Assembly: GCA_964057225.1 (NCBI GenBank)
Contig: OZ059897.1
Span: forward strand, 15,066,001-15,130,000
Reading direction: 5' to 3'
DNA: 64,000 bases
Origin: Auanema rhodensis
Taxonomy: Eukaryota; Nematoda; Chromadorea; Rhabditida; Rhabditidae
The notes under the pieces are model-generated. The model saw only the letters and a program-made list of their open reading frames with translations. It was not told the DNA's origin and made no database searches. Shown piece by piece: positions 21,503 to 35,462 of this stretch (position 1 is the stretch's first letter; each line of letters opens with the position of its first letter). The translations under genes and the position numbers were made by a program.

Positions 21503-22687
21503 AATAAAACTAATGAGTTATTTTGATTTAAACATCATTTTTTCTCACAAATAGAAGTATCCAACTTGTGAGGAAAATTAAAAACACCTAAAAACTGTGT
21601 CCCTTTTATGTTTTGTAAACATTTTTTTAGGAAATACACTTAATAGTTAAATTTCATTCTCGATGAACTTCTCTAACCACCTGGCAAACAAGTTTTATTC
21701 TTCTACTTCTTCGTCCAGTTTACAGGTCTGGTCAGTGCTTAGGTTAGGAAAAACCATTGAAAAGTGCTATTCAACAACATATTTCTTGTTTTTTTTTTCA
21801 AATTGTTTCAAACTGTTTTGGTTACAAACTGATCTGGAACATGATGAAACCGATTTTTTTCAAATAAAATTTGAAAGAATGTTTTTCAATGTGTTATAAT
21901 AATTATTTGTAAACAAAAAAAAACAAATAACTATGTATTTTTGAAAATAATTAGTTATTATTATTATAATAAAGAAATAAACAATATTGAAAATTCTATT
22001 ATCATATTATATATATATATATAGAATATTTCATTTAAATTATGACTAATAAGATAACGAGGAAAATAACTTTCTTTATAGAAATTAAAAAAAAATTTTT
22101 ATTTTTCTGATCCTTTTTGTAGTTTGATTTTATATTTCTCCTATTTTTATTTAAAACAATAGATTATATCTAGTTTACAATATTATATTTTATTTTGAAT
22201 TATGATATGTACTATATATATTATTTTAATATAAATTTAACTTAAGATAACTATATATTTACTATTCATACAGATATAATAATAAAATAGTATAATCTAT
22301 ATAATAGAAAGTCCATTATGTGATTTATACTAAAACACAAGGTATGGTGTACCCGGTACGGAACGGCATCTGACTAATCATCTCACAACATCTCTACTTT
22401 CTCTTGATATTTTAAATGTCAAAAAGAGAACTTTTGTCATTTATAATATTCAAATTCTTTTATAAACAAAATCTACTCAAAAAAAACTCAAAACCATCCT
22501 CTTTTCTTTATTTTCTTCTTGTTCTTCCAAAAAGTTTATATATCTTAACCTCACAATTGATATTGAAAGACAACTCTATAGTTATATCTCTTTATTTGAA
22601 TATCACATTCCTGATATTATTGTATCTTTTAATTAGAATTTTCGGGGCTGGTACGGTTTTTCCCCTCCACCCCCCTAATTACAGTAC

Positions 22688-22888
22688 CATTAGAGAGCAC
22701 GCGTTGAATTGCATATTTAATGAGCGCCATAACTTTGAACTTTGAAAATAATTAAGCTTTAGATTTTTATTGAAGCTCTCTCCATCTGAAACGGATACCT
22801 CCCCTCACACCCCCCGGATCAGAGATAGAGCACTCCTGCTGGTTTATGCAAAGCTGGGAGTGCCCAAAATCCTATGCACGCTCTAATG
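22688..22888. mobile_element. MITE-like element (short inverted ends)
   Basis: Starts with CATTAGAG and ends with its reverse complement CTCTAATG, about 200 bp apart. It is GC-richer than its flanks and carries a pyrimidine motif, CCCCTCACACCCCCC, echoing CCCCTCCACCCCCC just outside the left end. No transposase. The terminal repeats are only 8-9 bp and I see no clear target-site duplication, so this is tentative. Confidence 0.25.
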
Positions 22889-23828
22889 TTAATTTTTGGA
22901 TGAATCGGTGAGGTGGTGGGCGAAACCGTAGCAGCGCCAAAATTATCATTGAAAAATAATTTTTTTCAGGTTGTATCCTAATAATCAAAGGATGTTATTA
23001 AATTAATATCAGAAGCTGATCTTGTTTCATCTTTACACAATCTACAAAATAAAAAATAATAATTTCTGAGAAAATAATAATAAAGAAACTAAATAAATAA
23101 ATTAATAAAATAATCTAAAAATTATTTCATATATTATTATAAAAAGCTTAGTTTATGCTGCAAAACTTTAACTTGCTCTTTCATATAAAATAAATTATAT
23201 TACGTCATTTCTTTTCAATGTATGTCTTGGGAAGTTCTATTAAATTAAAGACAAAAATATCTTCTTCGAAAGCTAATTATTTTGTTTTAATTATCAAAAT
23301 CTCATAAATCATATGATTTTCGTTATTTATCGTCAAGAATAATACAGTGTTCAACGATTCTGCCCCCATCTTTCTCCATTTTTTTTGCACTCAATTGTTA
23401 TTGGTTGAAGTACTGATGGCTATTCAATAAAAAAAAGTCAAAATGACTTAGGTAAGTTGCTAATATGGGGAGAGAGAGAGAGAGAATACAAAAAAATAGA
23501 ATTGCATAGAAAACGGTAAAACTTGTAGTTTGATGATGATTTTCTTCCTATTTCTGAAAATAAGTAAATATTTATGAAAAATTAGCTGGAACATGACACA
23601 GGAGAAATGCCGAGAGTTTTCTTTTTATGATTGAAAAAGTTGTATGAAGAAGATGTTCATCAAAAGAAAATTATTTTTTTAACAAGAATTTCAACAAAAC
23701 AAGTGGGTAAAGATGTACAGAACAGAATCAGGTTCTCAAAAAGTTTCTCTCCTTGAACTTCTGGAAAATTTTGTTACTTCCAATAACGCCTGAGGGTGCG
23801 TTAAGACAACTAGAGAAACAAGCGAACA

Positions 23829-23914
23829 GTTGGCTACTACTACCGTGCCACTCTAATACTCTCACTTCTTTCCATAGTATTCCAGTCCAGTTAGCAGACA
23901 CTGGTAGTAGCAAC
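23829..23914. other. Imperfect hairpin
   Basis: GTTGGCTACTACTACCGTG (23829-23847) is largely complementary to CACTGGTAGTAGCAAC (23899-23914), with a 3-4 nt bulge and about 50 nt between the arms. It has no known identity; the loop is long for a miRNA precursor. Confidence 0.3.
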
Positions 23915-26900
23915 AGTTTATTATGCTATTGTGTGGTCCAATATGTGGTTCGAACTTTAACCAGTTCAAACGTCTGGTTTTATAAACTTTTTTCCTGATT
24001 TTAGTCTGAGAATAGTGGGCCACACTCAGATAACAGCATGGTAAAAAGTGCTCTAAAGGCAAGATTATTTTTAGAAAGTTTATGATCAGATCTCACTTTC
24101 ACTTAAATGTTAAATATATATATATATTTGGGAAAAAAATAATATAATGAAATTAAATAATAATTTGTATAATTAAAGTAAACATATAATTTTCAAATAT
24201 AATAAGAAAATTGAATGCAACCATTCTGTTACTGCACATTTCATACATTAGCTGATTAGCATCTAGGTGATGTGTTTAATGAACTTTCACGTTATATGCT
24301 AATGAAGACGTAACATGTGTAATATCCGATAAAAAGGATAAACATTTGTTTTTACCTCAGAATTATTTCTCCAAAATAATTTCAAAAAAAAAAAAATCCT
24401 TTCGACATATTTACATTTGTAAATCAACATTTTTTTTTTAAAATTGATACTGTTATCATGAATTTTCAGATTAATGTGTATAGAATAACTTTTTTTTTTC
24501 ATTTTTGATATTAGTTTGGTTATTACTTCAAGAAAATATGCTGCAAAATAAATAGAATTTTTTACCTTGTTATATTCCTTAGGGAATATCTGATGTTGAA
24601 AAATAATGTTAACTGTTTTTCGATATTTCATATTTTATTTTTGATAATGATCCAGCTTCAACAAAAATTTATAAATACTAAATTTTTTTTTCTTCCATCA
24701 CTTGTTATTTATTCTAATATTTGTTATTTATTAGAGACTATCTTCATAACAAGTTTAGATTTTCGAAATCATATATACGTATACCATCATTCTTATGTTT
24801 AATTCTTCATTTATCAATATGATTAATCGTTTTTAATTTTCATTTTCATTCAAGAATTTAAAAAAAAATAGTTTACTTGGCTTGTATAACCGTTTTTTCC
24901 CACTTAAAGTTGTATGTCCCGCCTATTTAACCCTCCCCTCCTACCAAATCAACGACCGCCCACACTAGGCAGTGATTGTACCCTAACCTTTAAAGGGTGA
25001 AAATGTTTCCCGAAAGCAGCTAGTCCATTTTGTTCCAAAAAAAAACGATATGAAATATATTTTTGTGCTTTTTTTTCTTCATTAGTCATGATATAATATT
25101 TAATAATAGTATACAATATAGTTATCAAGTTTCAAAATAAAGGTCATTGATAAAGGTCGGTAGGGAATGAAAGGTTGAACTCTTATTATCAGAGATGAGT
25201 ATCTCGAATAAAAAGTTTAAAAGTTTGCAACTCCTATCATGTACTTTCTCCTATTTTTTCCCGTTTTGTCTTGTTTTCCTGTTCTTGTTTTCTATAGCTT
25301 TCTCTCCATTATTAACATTGTATCTTTCATTTGATTATGTCATTTAAATTTGTTTAAGAAAATACTTTAATCACTCTGGCTTTTTATATTTTTCTTGAAT
25401 TTTGTTATTTCCGCCTATCATTTGATTTGTAAATGTGTTTCGTCATTCCAATACTGTCACTTCAATGGTCTCTTGTCTTCAGTTTTTTATTTAAAAATTC
25501 TGCTGAACTGATAATCTATTCTATTGGAATCCATTTAATCCATTCACATCTATTTCAAGCTCTTGTATTTAGATTAATATTCCATCGGATCTGATCTGTC
25601 AGCTCTTCTTCTCATTCATACAGTTATTCCCACTCGTTTTCCCTCCCACCCTTTTTCTTTTTTTCTTTGGCTCTCATTCTTTCTCCCTCTCTCTCTCTCT
25701 TTATATCTTGTTTCTTATATTCTTATTTGCTCTATCCTATTAATTTTCATTTTTAAAGAATCTTCACGAACAAGAAACTTATTTAGTTCAGTATTTTTTC
25801 ATTTGTACTTCTTCAATCATTGAGTTCTATGCTATTTCGGGAATTGCACTTGATGTCTGTCTCTCCAATCCAAATATATGGCTCGTCAAATCAGATGAAA
25901 AGTGATCTTGGCAATAAGACAAACCTTTCTTCTGTTCCTCCCCCCCTCATACTAACTCTGCTTTGCTACCAGCCATGTATCTAGTTGTTCTCTCTTCAAT
26001 TCCATCGTGTGCCCATTTAACCATTTGCATCGTGGTCTCCCGTGTCATCATCGTCATCACAGTTGCCGTCGTTGTTTTACACTCAGGTCTCCAGAAGTCA
26101 ACAGTCAAAGACATAGCTCCAACAACGTTCTGTGATCACAGCGTCATAACGACGTCAGATATAGTAGACCGAACTAAATATGGGAAATATTGTTGCGGTC
26201 GTAATGTTTATAGCTAAATATCTAGGGAGTATCTTTACGGCATCAGACGATTGCTCTTTTCAACTTCATCAACGTCTTACCTTCTATGTCTTCTGATATT
26301 TTCGGGATTGTTTTTCCTCTCTTACCTATTCTGTCTTCATTTGTTTTCCAAATTTACAATCTCAAAAATGTTTCCATCTTAACTGGTTTTTATCTTTTAT
26401 AAAGACTCGATTCCACATAGAACAGTGTTGGTTAATATACTTTCATTGTTAATTAACAATATGGACGAAAAATGGCAAAATGACACGTATATAGTTAATA
26501 TATCCAACCTATTTTATAATTTTTTTCTAAATTATATTCATAAGATATCATTCATCTTTTCTCTCTCTCTCTCTCTCCAAGCTCTCACCCTCTCCCTAGC
26601 TCACATTCTTTAATTGGCTCTCCCTCTTGAAATCATTTAACTTTTTCAGATACCACTCATATTCTTTAAATTAACTGATATTCAGTTAATTACTGAGTCT
26701 ATAATATTAAAATGGATCATTAATTAATAAATATTCTGGAAATATAACATTGGTATTCATTAAAATCTATTCTGAGCACTTGTCCTGTTTTTATTCCATT
26801 TTTTTTGTTTAATTGTGTTTTTAAAAGAATTTCTACACCTTGTTATGGCTGCCAAACTAGCGAACTGTAAAAAAAATTAAATTTATCAAACGCAATTTTA

Positions 26901-28107
26901 CCATTATAGGTATTCAAATAAAAAAATACAGAGAAAAAAGATAAAGGGAGAAAGAGAGAAAGCTAGAGAATGAGAAGTAGTGATAGTATCGAAAAACTGA
27001 ATCATACAACTATTTCTGAATGTATCACTCATTTTCATTCACATTTATTAAACGAATCTACTAAGTTTTGTCTTATTTTCTCAATTTTAAAGCTTTTTCA
27101 ACATATATTCTCTGAATTTTCATTAATTTCTTAAATTCGTATGAAGACATTTGAATGATAGATGAAAGAAGATTGAGATTCTAGGTTCTCATAGCTTTCT
27201 GCTGTACATCAAACAGATTATTCAGCTCATTTTCCTTATCAATCTATAGTCATGAGAAAATTTCATGTTGTTGAAACATCATCATTTTCTTAAAAAAATC
27301 CTGAGAATGTCAACTTGCTTATCGGAAAAATCTCTATTCTTCCTCACCCTTTTCGCTTTCTTCATACTCTAATTCTCCGAGTCATTACAGCTGTTCAATA
27401 AAACGTTGTACTTGTCTCTATAATACGATAATCAGTAACATTTCCTTCTAGAATAGTAGAAAAAAATTTTTTTAATAAAGTATTGAAATGAAATTTGAAA
27501 TGAACATAACCTACAAATCAAGAATTTCCTTTCCAGGCCCTTTGCCCTCCCATTCTTTACCAACACCCCGTTTCTTTGCATTGTTTTTAATTATACTTGT
27601 TCAGTGATAGTGAGAAAAACGAGTTTTTTTTGCTAGAAAAGAATCATTGAATCTTTGTTTTAAAAAAGAAAGTTAAAGAGAGAGAGAGCGAGCAAAAGGT
27701 AACACAAAGTGAGAGCGAGAAAGAGGAAGACGACGGGCCGGTGGGGAGAATTGAGAGGGGGGGGGGGAGAAATTGAGTTCCACATGATCAAATTTTTTTA
27801 TTTTTTATTTACTGTCTGGTCCATATATGGTATAGTTATATTCATTATATGATCGTATGTCTATCTATACCATGTTTGTTATTGTTTTTCATCTCTCATG
27901 ATACTTTTCAAAACCTTCCATTCCTCCTCAGCGTCATCCTCATGCTCCTCCTTCGGCTCCTCCTTCTTTATTTCTTCTTGTTTCTTCTCTTCTCCTATTT
28001 GAGCTCAATCATTTGTTTGTATTTTATTTCTTTGTTTATTTTTCTGATGATATCTGAGAATTATTTCATTTTAAATATTTCTAATTATTTTTTTTAATTT
28101 TAGGGTC

Positions 28108-31100
28108 ATGGCTGAGGAAGGTAATTTACTAAAAATCCTTCCAAATCTCCTTGATTATGATGTACGAATTAATGTACGAAATCTCAGGGACTCGAAAGAT
28201 ATCGGTAATTTATTTTATTTTCTACATAAAATTAAGAATATATACTATATAGCTTTACATTTTTCTTTTTTTTCTAATCTTAATACAATACCGTATCCAC
28301 AGTAAACTTCTATTTTTCCTTTTTTTTCAGAAGATCCCGTCTTCTCACATCGCCTGGTGCTCTCTTCTGCCAGTGTGTTGTTTCGTGATATGTTGTCACT
28401 GACCACCACAACAGGCATGGCCTCAATTGGTTAGTCATATCATCAGTATGAATTAAAATAAAGAAAAAATAGCTATAGAGATGTTATATGAATGTCTTTA
28501 TTCTTTCTTTTCTTATATATTTCTATCAATCTTCTCTTATATGATGATTACTACATATGCTATATCTTTAGTTCTTTTTATTAGCATTTTCCTTAACATT
28601 TAGACTTCTTCATCTCAACATTTTAAGAGAAAAATTTGTTTTTCTTTTTCTTCTTTCTAAACAATATGAAATGAATTGTCTTATCAACTTGATTATTCAT
28701 CTTCTCATCCAGAAATCCTTCAAACTTCACTTTCAGCACATGTTTTCCTAAATGTTGCTACCGTACACTTCTGAAAACCTTCTTTTGGCATTTAAATCTG
28801 AACCTACACCTTATTAGACTTTCATCTATGTATGTATTCACCTGATTATTCTCTCAATACATTGTATTGCTCCGCCTCTTTCAATATCCAGAAAGGAAGA
28901 TTGTTTCTTCTTTTCATCATCTAGCTAAAGGTTATGATTCGAATGGTACTACCAGGCGGACTCCTAAAAATACAAAAAAAAGAAAAGAATATGATAGAGA
29001 TAGATAAAGAAAGAATAAGAGAAAAGACTAAGAAATACTAAGAGATATAAGGATTCTCTCACTCATACATATATATCTTTTGACATTAAAAGCCAACCCG
29101 CAGTTCGAAAAGGATGAGCCAAGACTGAGTTGAATCAGCTAGCGAATCTTTAATGGCATCGACCTTTTCGATGACAACGATTGTTGTGCTTTCATTAGAA
29201 ATACATTCCCTATGGCTTTGATATGTTTCATATCTTTAGCTATTTATATGTATAGCTAACCTCTTGGAGAATAAAGAAATTTTAATATTTTACAAAATAC
29301 TGAAAGAGGTTGATATTGAAAGAAACTCTTATTCAATTCGTAATATCATAGTTATATATAAGGTTTCAGATGTTGATGTTCGAACGATACCTAATGGATT
29401 AGCAGCATTTAAAGCTGTAATTTCTTCATTATATTCAGGTCAACTTAGTTTCGAAGAAGCCGAGCCATTACAGGTATATTTATTTATTTATCTTTGTTTA
29501 CATATAGTTAACTATATTTCAGGTTCTCTGGGTTGCTCGGATGTTTCAGATTCCATCAGCTGAGTCTAAGGTTCTCGCTAACGTTTTGGAGTTAAATCCA
29601 TTATCAATGTTATTGCACAGTTCACCACTTCTAAGCCAAGCTACTCAGCGTAAGTTTCATAAACTTCAAAAGTTATAGAAGATTTTTCTTTTATAATTAA
29701 ATTTATTTGTAAAAAAGAAATATGTATGAAAAGAAAAAAAAGTGATACAACCGTTCGATTATAAAAAATTTATTTGAATTCACGTAATTTTCCACTTTGA
29801 TCTTTTAAATGTTTCAAAAAAAAATGACAAATATCATAATATTCTTTATATACTATATATTTATATTATTAAATAATTAAAAATATTTAATTGATTTATT
29901 GAATTATAATAATAAAAATAATTTATTTATAGTTCAACAATACTTACAATCACTTATGACACTATGTATGCAACCTGGTCTTTTAACAACAGCCACTCCA
30001 TCTACTACATCTCAGAATACACTGTCATCAAGTCGTCTAGTTTCAGCTCCACTTCTCACACCACCGTCATCAGTGGAAGATGTGTAAGAATACATTTTAT
30101 TTTCTATAAATTCAGATAATATTTTATAAATTATGCTTTAGTAATATATAAAATTATTATTTTTCAATATATTATTTACAGAAATGTTGGTGAAAATCAA
30201 AGTCTCTCTCCTGTATTAACTCCTCCAAATGGCTTAGCGCCAACAGAAAAAATTGTTCCAAATGATGATAAAGAGGGTAAGTAATGATAAATCTTAATAT
30301 TTTATTCATATTATGATTTCTCCGAATCTGAATATTTTCATTTTTCAAAAAAAAAAGAAAAAAAAAGGAAATATATATTCTTTTTTTCTTCTTTTTTTTT
30401 TGATCAAATAATATAAAAGTTTCAAAAGATGAAAATATCTGGAAAACTAAACGGAAGACAATGCTAAATATTTATTTGAATTGAATTCCATAAAATGCAA
30501 TTTTAATCTTTCGAACAAAAAAAAATATGTTTTTCAACCTCGATCATAGAGGGTAAATCATCAAACTTTGTATAAAACTCTTCTTATTATAGGATGGTGT
30601 CGGAATAAAAAATATATTGAAAAAGTTGATAAGGGATTCATGTGTACAGTCTGTCGTAAAGTTTATGGACGTTATAATTCTGTATCATATCATGTTACTA
30701 TTTATCATCGTAATCCACCAATTAAGTAAGATTCATTATATGTTTACACTAAACTTCATGCTTATGTTCTAGATGTGAAGAGCCAGGATGTCAATTTTCT
30801 ACTCGAGAAGCTCGATATATCCATTTCCATAAGTATTATCGCCATCAAATACCTTTACCTGATACTATAGACCTTGGTAAGTTCTAACTTAGCACTATAT
30901 CAACTTGATTCAATTTATAATTACTAAATTCATTTGTTAAAGGATCTCGAAAGTGCCCTTTCTGTCGTCATGTTTCTAAAAGTCCTGCTATGTTGGAGAA
31001 ACATATTGCTAGACATGAAGCTGAACGTAAGGAACAACCTAATCATAACTGTGACCAATGTGTATTCAGGTTAGCTATATTTCTATATTTACCATATATA

Positions 31101-31887
31101 ATAGTTTCAATAGAAACAACAAACATAGTACATACAACCATCAAATTCATCATCTTTTAATCAAAAATTTTGCCTAAAATCACGAAATTACTAATATAAT
31201 TTTGTCTTTTCCGAATCAAAATTAATATCTATACGTGAACATAGTAATCGAACTGAATTGCAAAAAAAAATTTTTTTTCGTTTGATTATTATAGAAGTCA
31301 GACAACTTTACTACGACCCTGTTTTTGACTTTTCTTCTTTATCGTCCATGTTGACAAGTTCCGACAATCTCGTTTTTCTTACTCCTATTATACACTTTCT
31401 AGTAGAGCGAATCAAGAAACGGATACTGATGATGATGTCCTATTACATTCTAGAATCACATTTTAAAACATAAATGAGCCTATATGTATAACACAGTGAC
31501 ACAATCCCAAAAGTGTACAATGTGCTTGTAAAGAAACAGGCTTTTAAAGTAAGGCGAACTCATCATCAGTATTTTTCTCTACTCCCCAACAACCTTATGT
31601 ACTACGTTTGCTACCTTAAACATATTATTGTTAACAGGATATCTCTCATCATTTCATCTTTCAGAGGCAAAACAGCACAGATGTTGCTTCGACATAAGCA
31701 GTTCTCACATTCAGGGGATGTCTACTCACCGTCATACCCTTGTTCATTTTGTTCCTTTATCACAGCATCAGAATCTGCCCTTCTCGTGCACCTGACCTCT
31801 CATGTAACTCTAACGGAAGGCTCAATCGACATTGAAAATAGCGAAAATGGCTTAAAGATAGATCTAGAAGAGAGTGTTGGTGCATAA
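28108..31887 (+). CDS. BTB/POZ domain protein with five C2H2 zinc fingers
   Basis: Ten predicted exons. BTB-zinc-finger proteins are nuclear, sequence-specific transcriptional regulators that dimerise through the BTB fold. Exon 1 (28108-28204) follows TTTTAG-GGTC and starts MAEEGNLLKILPNLLDYDVR. Exon 2 (about 28331-28430) gives DPVFSHRLVLSSASVLFRDM, the BTB core. Exons 3-4 (about 29371-29650) give FKAVISSLYSGQLSFEEAE and VLWVARMFQIPSAE. A Ser/Thr/Pro-rich linker follows. Fingers: CTVCRKVYGRYNSVSYHVTIYH (written here as CxxC-x12-H-x4-H), CEEPGC...HFHKYYRH, CPFCRHVSKSPAMLEKH, CDQCVFRGKTAQMLLRH and CSFCSFITASESALLVH. The last exon (about 31664-31887) ends with an acidic tail and TAA. Intron 2 (about 0.94 kb) and the penultimate intron (about 0.6 kb) are far longer than the rest. 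I cannot assign a specific orthologue. Tail-to-tail with AAR2. Confidence 0.87.
29105..29171 (+). ncRNA. Candidate intronic miRNA-like hairpin (BTB gene, intron 2)
   Basis: TCGAAAAGG (29105-29113) pairs perfectly with CCTTTTCGA (29163-29171). After an ATGA/ATCGA internal loop, GCCA pairs with TGGC, with a further short AAGA/TCTT pairing and a CTGA...TCAG tip. The 67-nt length and imperfect stem suit a precursor miRNA, but no known miRNA is recognised. Confidence 0.3.
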
Positions 31888-32201
31888 TAAGTATTTGCTC
31901 TAGTAAACTTATAAATATAACTTTCATTTGCTATACTTGTATTCATTGATCATTTAAACTGCCTTGATATCGTAACGGGACACATTTACATATGATATAC
32001 TATTATTATATAGTTATTAAACAATATTAATATTTATCTCACCTTGCTTGTAAATGTTTTTGTGAATATTTTATTGTTATGCCTTTGTTCACAGAAATAT
32101 AGTAAACTATGACGTATAAGAGACCATAAACGATTTGTGTAAAGAAATATTGAAAATAAAAAATCAAATATAGAAGGAGCAAATAATCACTTTTCTCAAT
32201 C
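31888..32201. other. Convergent intergenic region, BTB gene and AAR2
   Basis: About 310 bp between two stop codons. AT-rich; it should contain both 3' UTRs and polyadenylation signals. No other feature is seen. Confidence 0.6.
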
Positions 32202-33710
32202 TTAATCACATTCAAAGTCCCATTTAAACTGACGAGTAAGATACTCTTTAAATTGGAGTGACTTCTTTTTCAAATCACTTGATGCACAATCAGAATCTTA
32301 AAAATATAAATTGCTAATTAGTAATAAACAGAAAAGAACCTCTAATGTTGGCAAAAAGCATTGAGAGAGTAGTCGTGAGGAAATTATCTCTCGAAACAAT
32401 ATCAACAAAAAAATCTTTAGGACATTCTTTTAGTTGGAAGAATAAAACCTAGAACAATGAAGGTTTAGTATAATTGAAAACTATGAAGTTACCCTCAAGA
32501 AGGCAAGATAAAGATCGCTTTTCGAGCCCAGAGAAGAAGGACAACAACACAATAGATGAATAAATCGTTTCCATTGCTCGAAACCTTCAAACACCTTAAC
32601 AAAATTAGTTCATCAATTTAGAAATAAATAAAACGAATAGAAACCTGTCCGACTAAGAAGCATACAAATGAAAATTGGACCTCAGCGATTAATTTTTTCC
32701 AATCTCCACCTAACTTTGCAAGAAGCATATCCAACCGTTCTGTGTGATCTACACCTACTCTTGATGGAGTCTAATTAAATTAATTTTTAATAATTTGTAA
32801 TTAAAAAGATATAATACCGCTAATTGTGGAAATTCAACAAATCTTATTTCATAACCTTCTCTAATTTTCATGATTGGAAGACCACTCGAATCAACAAATC
32901 GTGTTCTTTTAGGATGATCCCTGTCAACACTATTACTACATCCAACATTAGCATTAAGCTTAAAATAAAAAATAGAAAATTGAGAACTTTAACTAATTAG
33001 TGTATACTTGTGCATTTTCCATCACAGTTGTTTCCATACTTACTAATTCAGCTTGAGCTGAAATTTTACCCTTCACTGGATGTAATCTGAAAACCATTGA
33101 TAATAACTAAATGTTTGTATATGAAAGTAAAACCTTTCAACAGTATTTTCGTTTACAAAATCAGTTAAGCCAAACCATGATCGATAGTTTGCATAAGGAT
33201 ATGGTCCTAAAGTAGAGTCCATTCGTTGCAAGTTTGATCTAAATCGTTCAACCTGAAAACATTCACCATAACTGCTTGTTTGGTAAATTAGTCGATACTT
33301 CTTCTTCAGTAGCTACTTCATCACTGAAATCCTCAGTTTTACTGTCCCATTTTTTAACATAAACTTCCTTAGCCTTGAAAGTATGGAAAAAACCTGAATT
33401 TACTATTGAAAAGCAATACGAAATAGCAAAATACCAATTCGAGGAGCTCCATTAACACTGCAGTATATAAAATGAACTCCGGGTGGAATCATCTTTAATC
33501 CCATGAATTTTTCAGCAACATTCCATGATTTGTAGTCAATACCAAATTCAGCACCACGCGGAAAGTCTTTTAAAATCTGAATAATACTATTTTCTTTCAG
33601 TTAACATAGAAACTCACAAAAAATGCTCCATTCTGGTACATATAATTCACAACTTCTCTTGGCAATTCAGATTGATCTCGCATACATTGCATTAAATTCC
33701 CCAAATCCAT
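32202..33710 (-). CDS. aar2: AAR2, U5 snRNP assembly factor
   Basis: AAR2 chaperones PRPF8 during cytoplasmic assembly of the U5 snRNP. ATG at 33710 (MDLGNLMQCMRDQSELPREV); after QNGAFF the first intron is removed and the next exon gives DFPRGAEFGIDYKSWNVAEK, then FMGLKMIPPGVHFIYCSVNG and APRIG. This is the strongly conserved start of the family's N-terminal domain (compare [20 protein letters not shown]). Later exons encode AKEVYVKKWDSKTEDF, RMDSTLGPYPYANYRSW and FGLTDFVNENTVERLHP, all typical AAR2 positions. The C-terminal helical part runs to KSLQFKEYLTRQFKWDFECD with TAA at 32204-32202. At least seven short introns. An upstream in-frame Met at 33839 exists, but the sequence between is hydrophobic and intron-like, so 33710 is preferred. 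Confidence 0.93.
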
Positions 33711-35363
33711 GCTTTCAGGCTTTATAAATTTAAATGTTGAAAAAAATATATATTCGAATTTTCCGCAAACTCGCGTGAACTCATGATACACATACCGTAC
33801 TTCGATAATTCTGAAACTGTTCCAAACTTTCAAAATCATTAGGTTAATAAGAGTTTTAAAGCCTGCGGATATAAGTAGAGCTTTATGAGTTTAAAATAAA
33901 CAGAAGATTAATGTCAATCGAGTATATTTTCTATAAATACCTGTTAGAATTCATCTTAAAATAAACTACAAAATGTACATATTCATATGAGGGTTAAGAC
34001 ATGTTTATTTTGGAGTTTGGTGGAATCTTTAATATTTTTCGTTTCATCAGAATTCAAGATTTCAACGGGTTTATTTAGTACATTAGCTTTGTTTCCTTTC
34101 AAACTTTCAATTAGTACTGTTCACAAATATGAAATGAAGATGACAATTGCTAAATAGTAAACAAATTCAAAATTTTCATTGAAAATAATATATTTTTCAT
34201 ATTGATTTTTATAATATTGTAAAAGTAAAAAAGGTCTAAATATTTATTTTATTTATATTTCTTACTTTTTGTATTATTTAGAGTTATGGTGTTCAGTAAT
34301 ATAACATCCTTTATTATTTTAATTATATTTTAGTACAAATATCTTCATAAAATGTTTTTTTTTAGAAAAATATGGAAATTTTCTTTTTTTTTTATATGAT
34401 ATTTCTTTCTTTTTGTTAGTTTTACTTCTTGTCTTATAAACAGCATGTTGCTCATTTTTGAAACCCTTTTCGATTAATTCTCAAATTTCGAAATAGTAAT
34501 GGCCCAGCTTCCATGTAAAGAGACAGAGAGAAATTGAAAGAGAAATAGAGAAATCGCTTATCGAACAATCATTGTTTGCTCTGACTAATGTAGAAACTAC
34601 CCTATTCAGTTTCTCATCAGATAGACTTAATAGAAAATGCTGTTACAGAATTCTTGAGAGGAAAATGGAAATACGAGAAGCGAAGAAAAAGGATGACATT
34701 AATCTCCAGGTGCTGGTAGTAGATTCAGATGACCAGATGCTATATTAGGAAAGTGAATATAATCTTAAAGTCTCTTCTTAATGCGTTCACTCTCCTCTCT
34801 CCATATGCTTCTACCCTCTTCATGGCCTTCATGGTCTCTTATACGCAAATTGCAAGATCATCTGGCCAAGATCTACATGTGTTTCATTTCATTTCAATTA
34901 AAAAAAAACAATCTTTCATTTAAAAACGAAATGAATATCGAATATCGGTATTCTTTACAAAGTTTCAGAAACATTATTCGATAAGATTTCTTTGAATTTT
35001 TATAATTTTTCTTGATTATACATATAGTAATAACAGATACAATAATATTATTCAACAGAAATGTGATCTCTCTTTTCCTCTTTCTATCTTCCTCTCCCTT
35101 TCCCTTTCTCTTTTGCTCCATAATTATTCTCACCAATAGCTCATTTGTATTGCCGTTCAATCGGAAATTTCTCGTAGAAACTGATATACTTATGCTTTGG
35201 AATACTGAAATCTTGTCTTCTGAAGGTCATTTCCAATGACTGAAATACGTATTCGTTTTTCTATAACTTGGTTTTTCATTTTCTTAGCTTTCTCCTCTAT
35301 CTATCCACCCTCACACTTCTTCCATTTCTGCTCTTTTGCTTGTAATAAGCATTTCCTTCCATT

Positions 35364-35399
<36 letters not shown>

Positions 35400-35410
35400 T
35401 CTCTACCTCC

Positions 35411-35448
<38 letters not shown>

Positions 35449-35462
35449 TTCTCTCTCTCTCT
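35364..35462. repeat. (CT)n microsatellite, interrupted
   Basis: About 100 bp of CT dinucleotides with a few CC and TA interruptions. Confidence 0.95.

Larger units (their letters stand above)
21076..28107. other. 7-kb intergenic / 5' region of the BTB zinc-finger gene
   Basis: AT-rich DNA with no convincing protein gene; the open frames here are short and low in complexity. It holds the GA-rich repeat (21424-21502), the MITE-like element (22688-22888) and a hairpin (23829-23914). A relatively GC-rich patch at 25,960-26,220 contains CGACGTCAG. From about 25 kb the + strand becomes pyrimidine rich. The BTB start codon follows a TTTTAG acceptor, so a 5' untranslated exon may lie in this stretch. 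Confidence 0.6.

Noticed and set aside
22416-22745. 109-codon + ORF
   Set aside because: Phe/Leu/Ile/Tyr-dominated frame from AT-rich DNA with no domain or splice context; it also runs into the MITE-like block.
25963-26217. 84-codon + ORF in a GC-richer patch
   Set aside because: No recognisable family or flanking exons; more likely regulatory or untranslated-exon sequence of the BTB gene.
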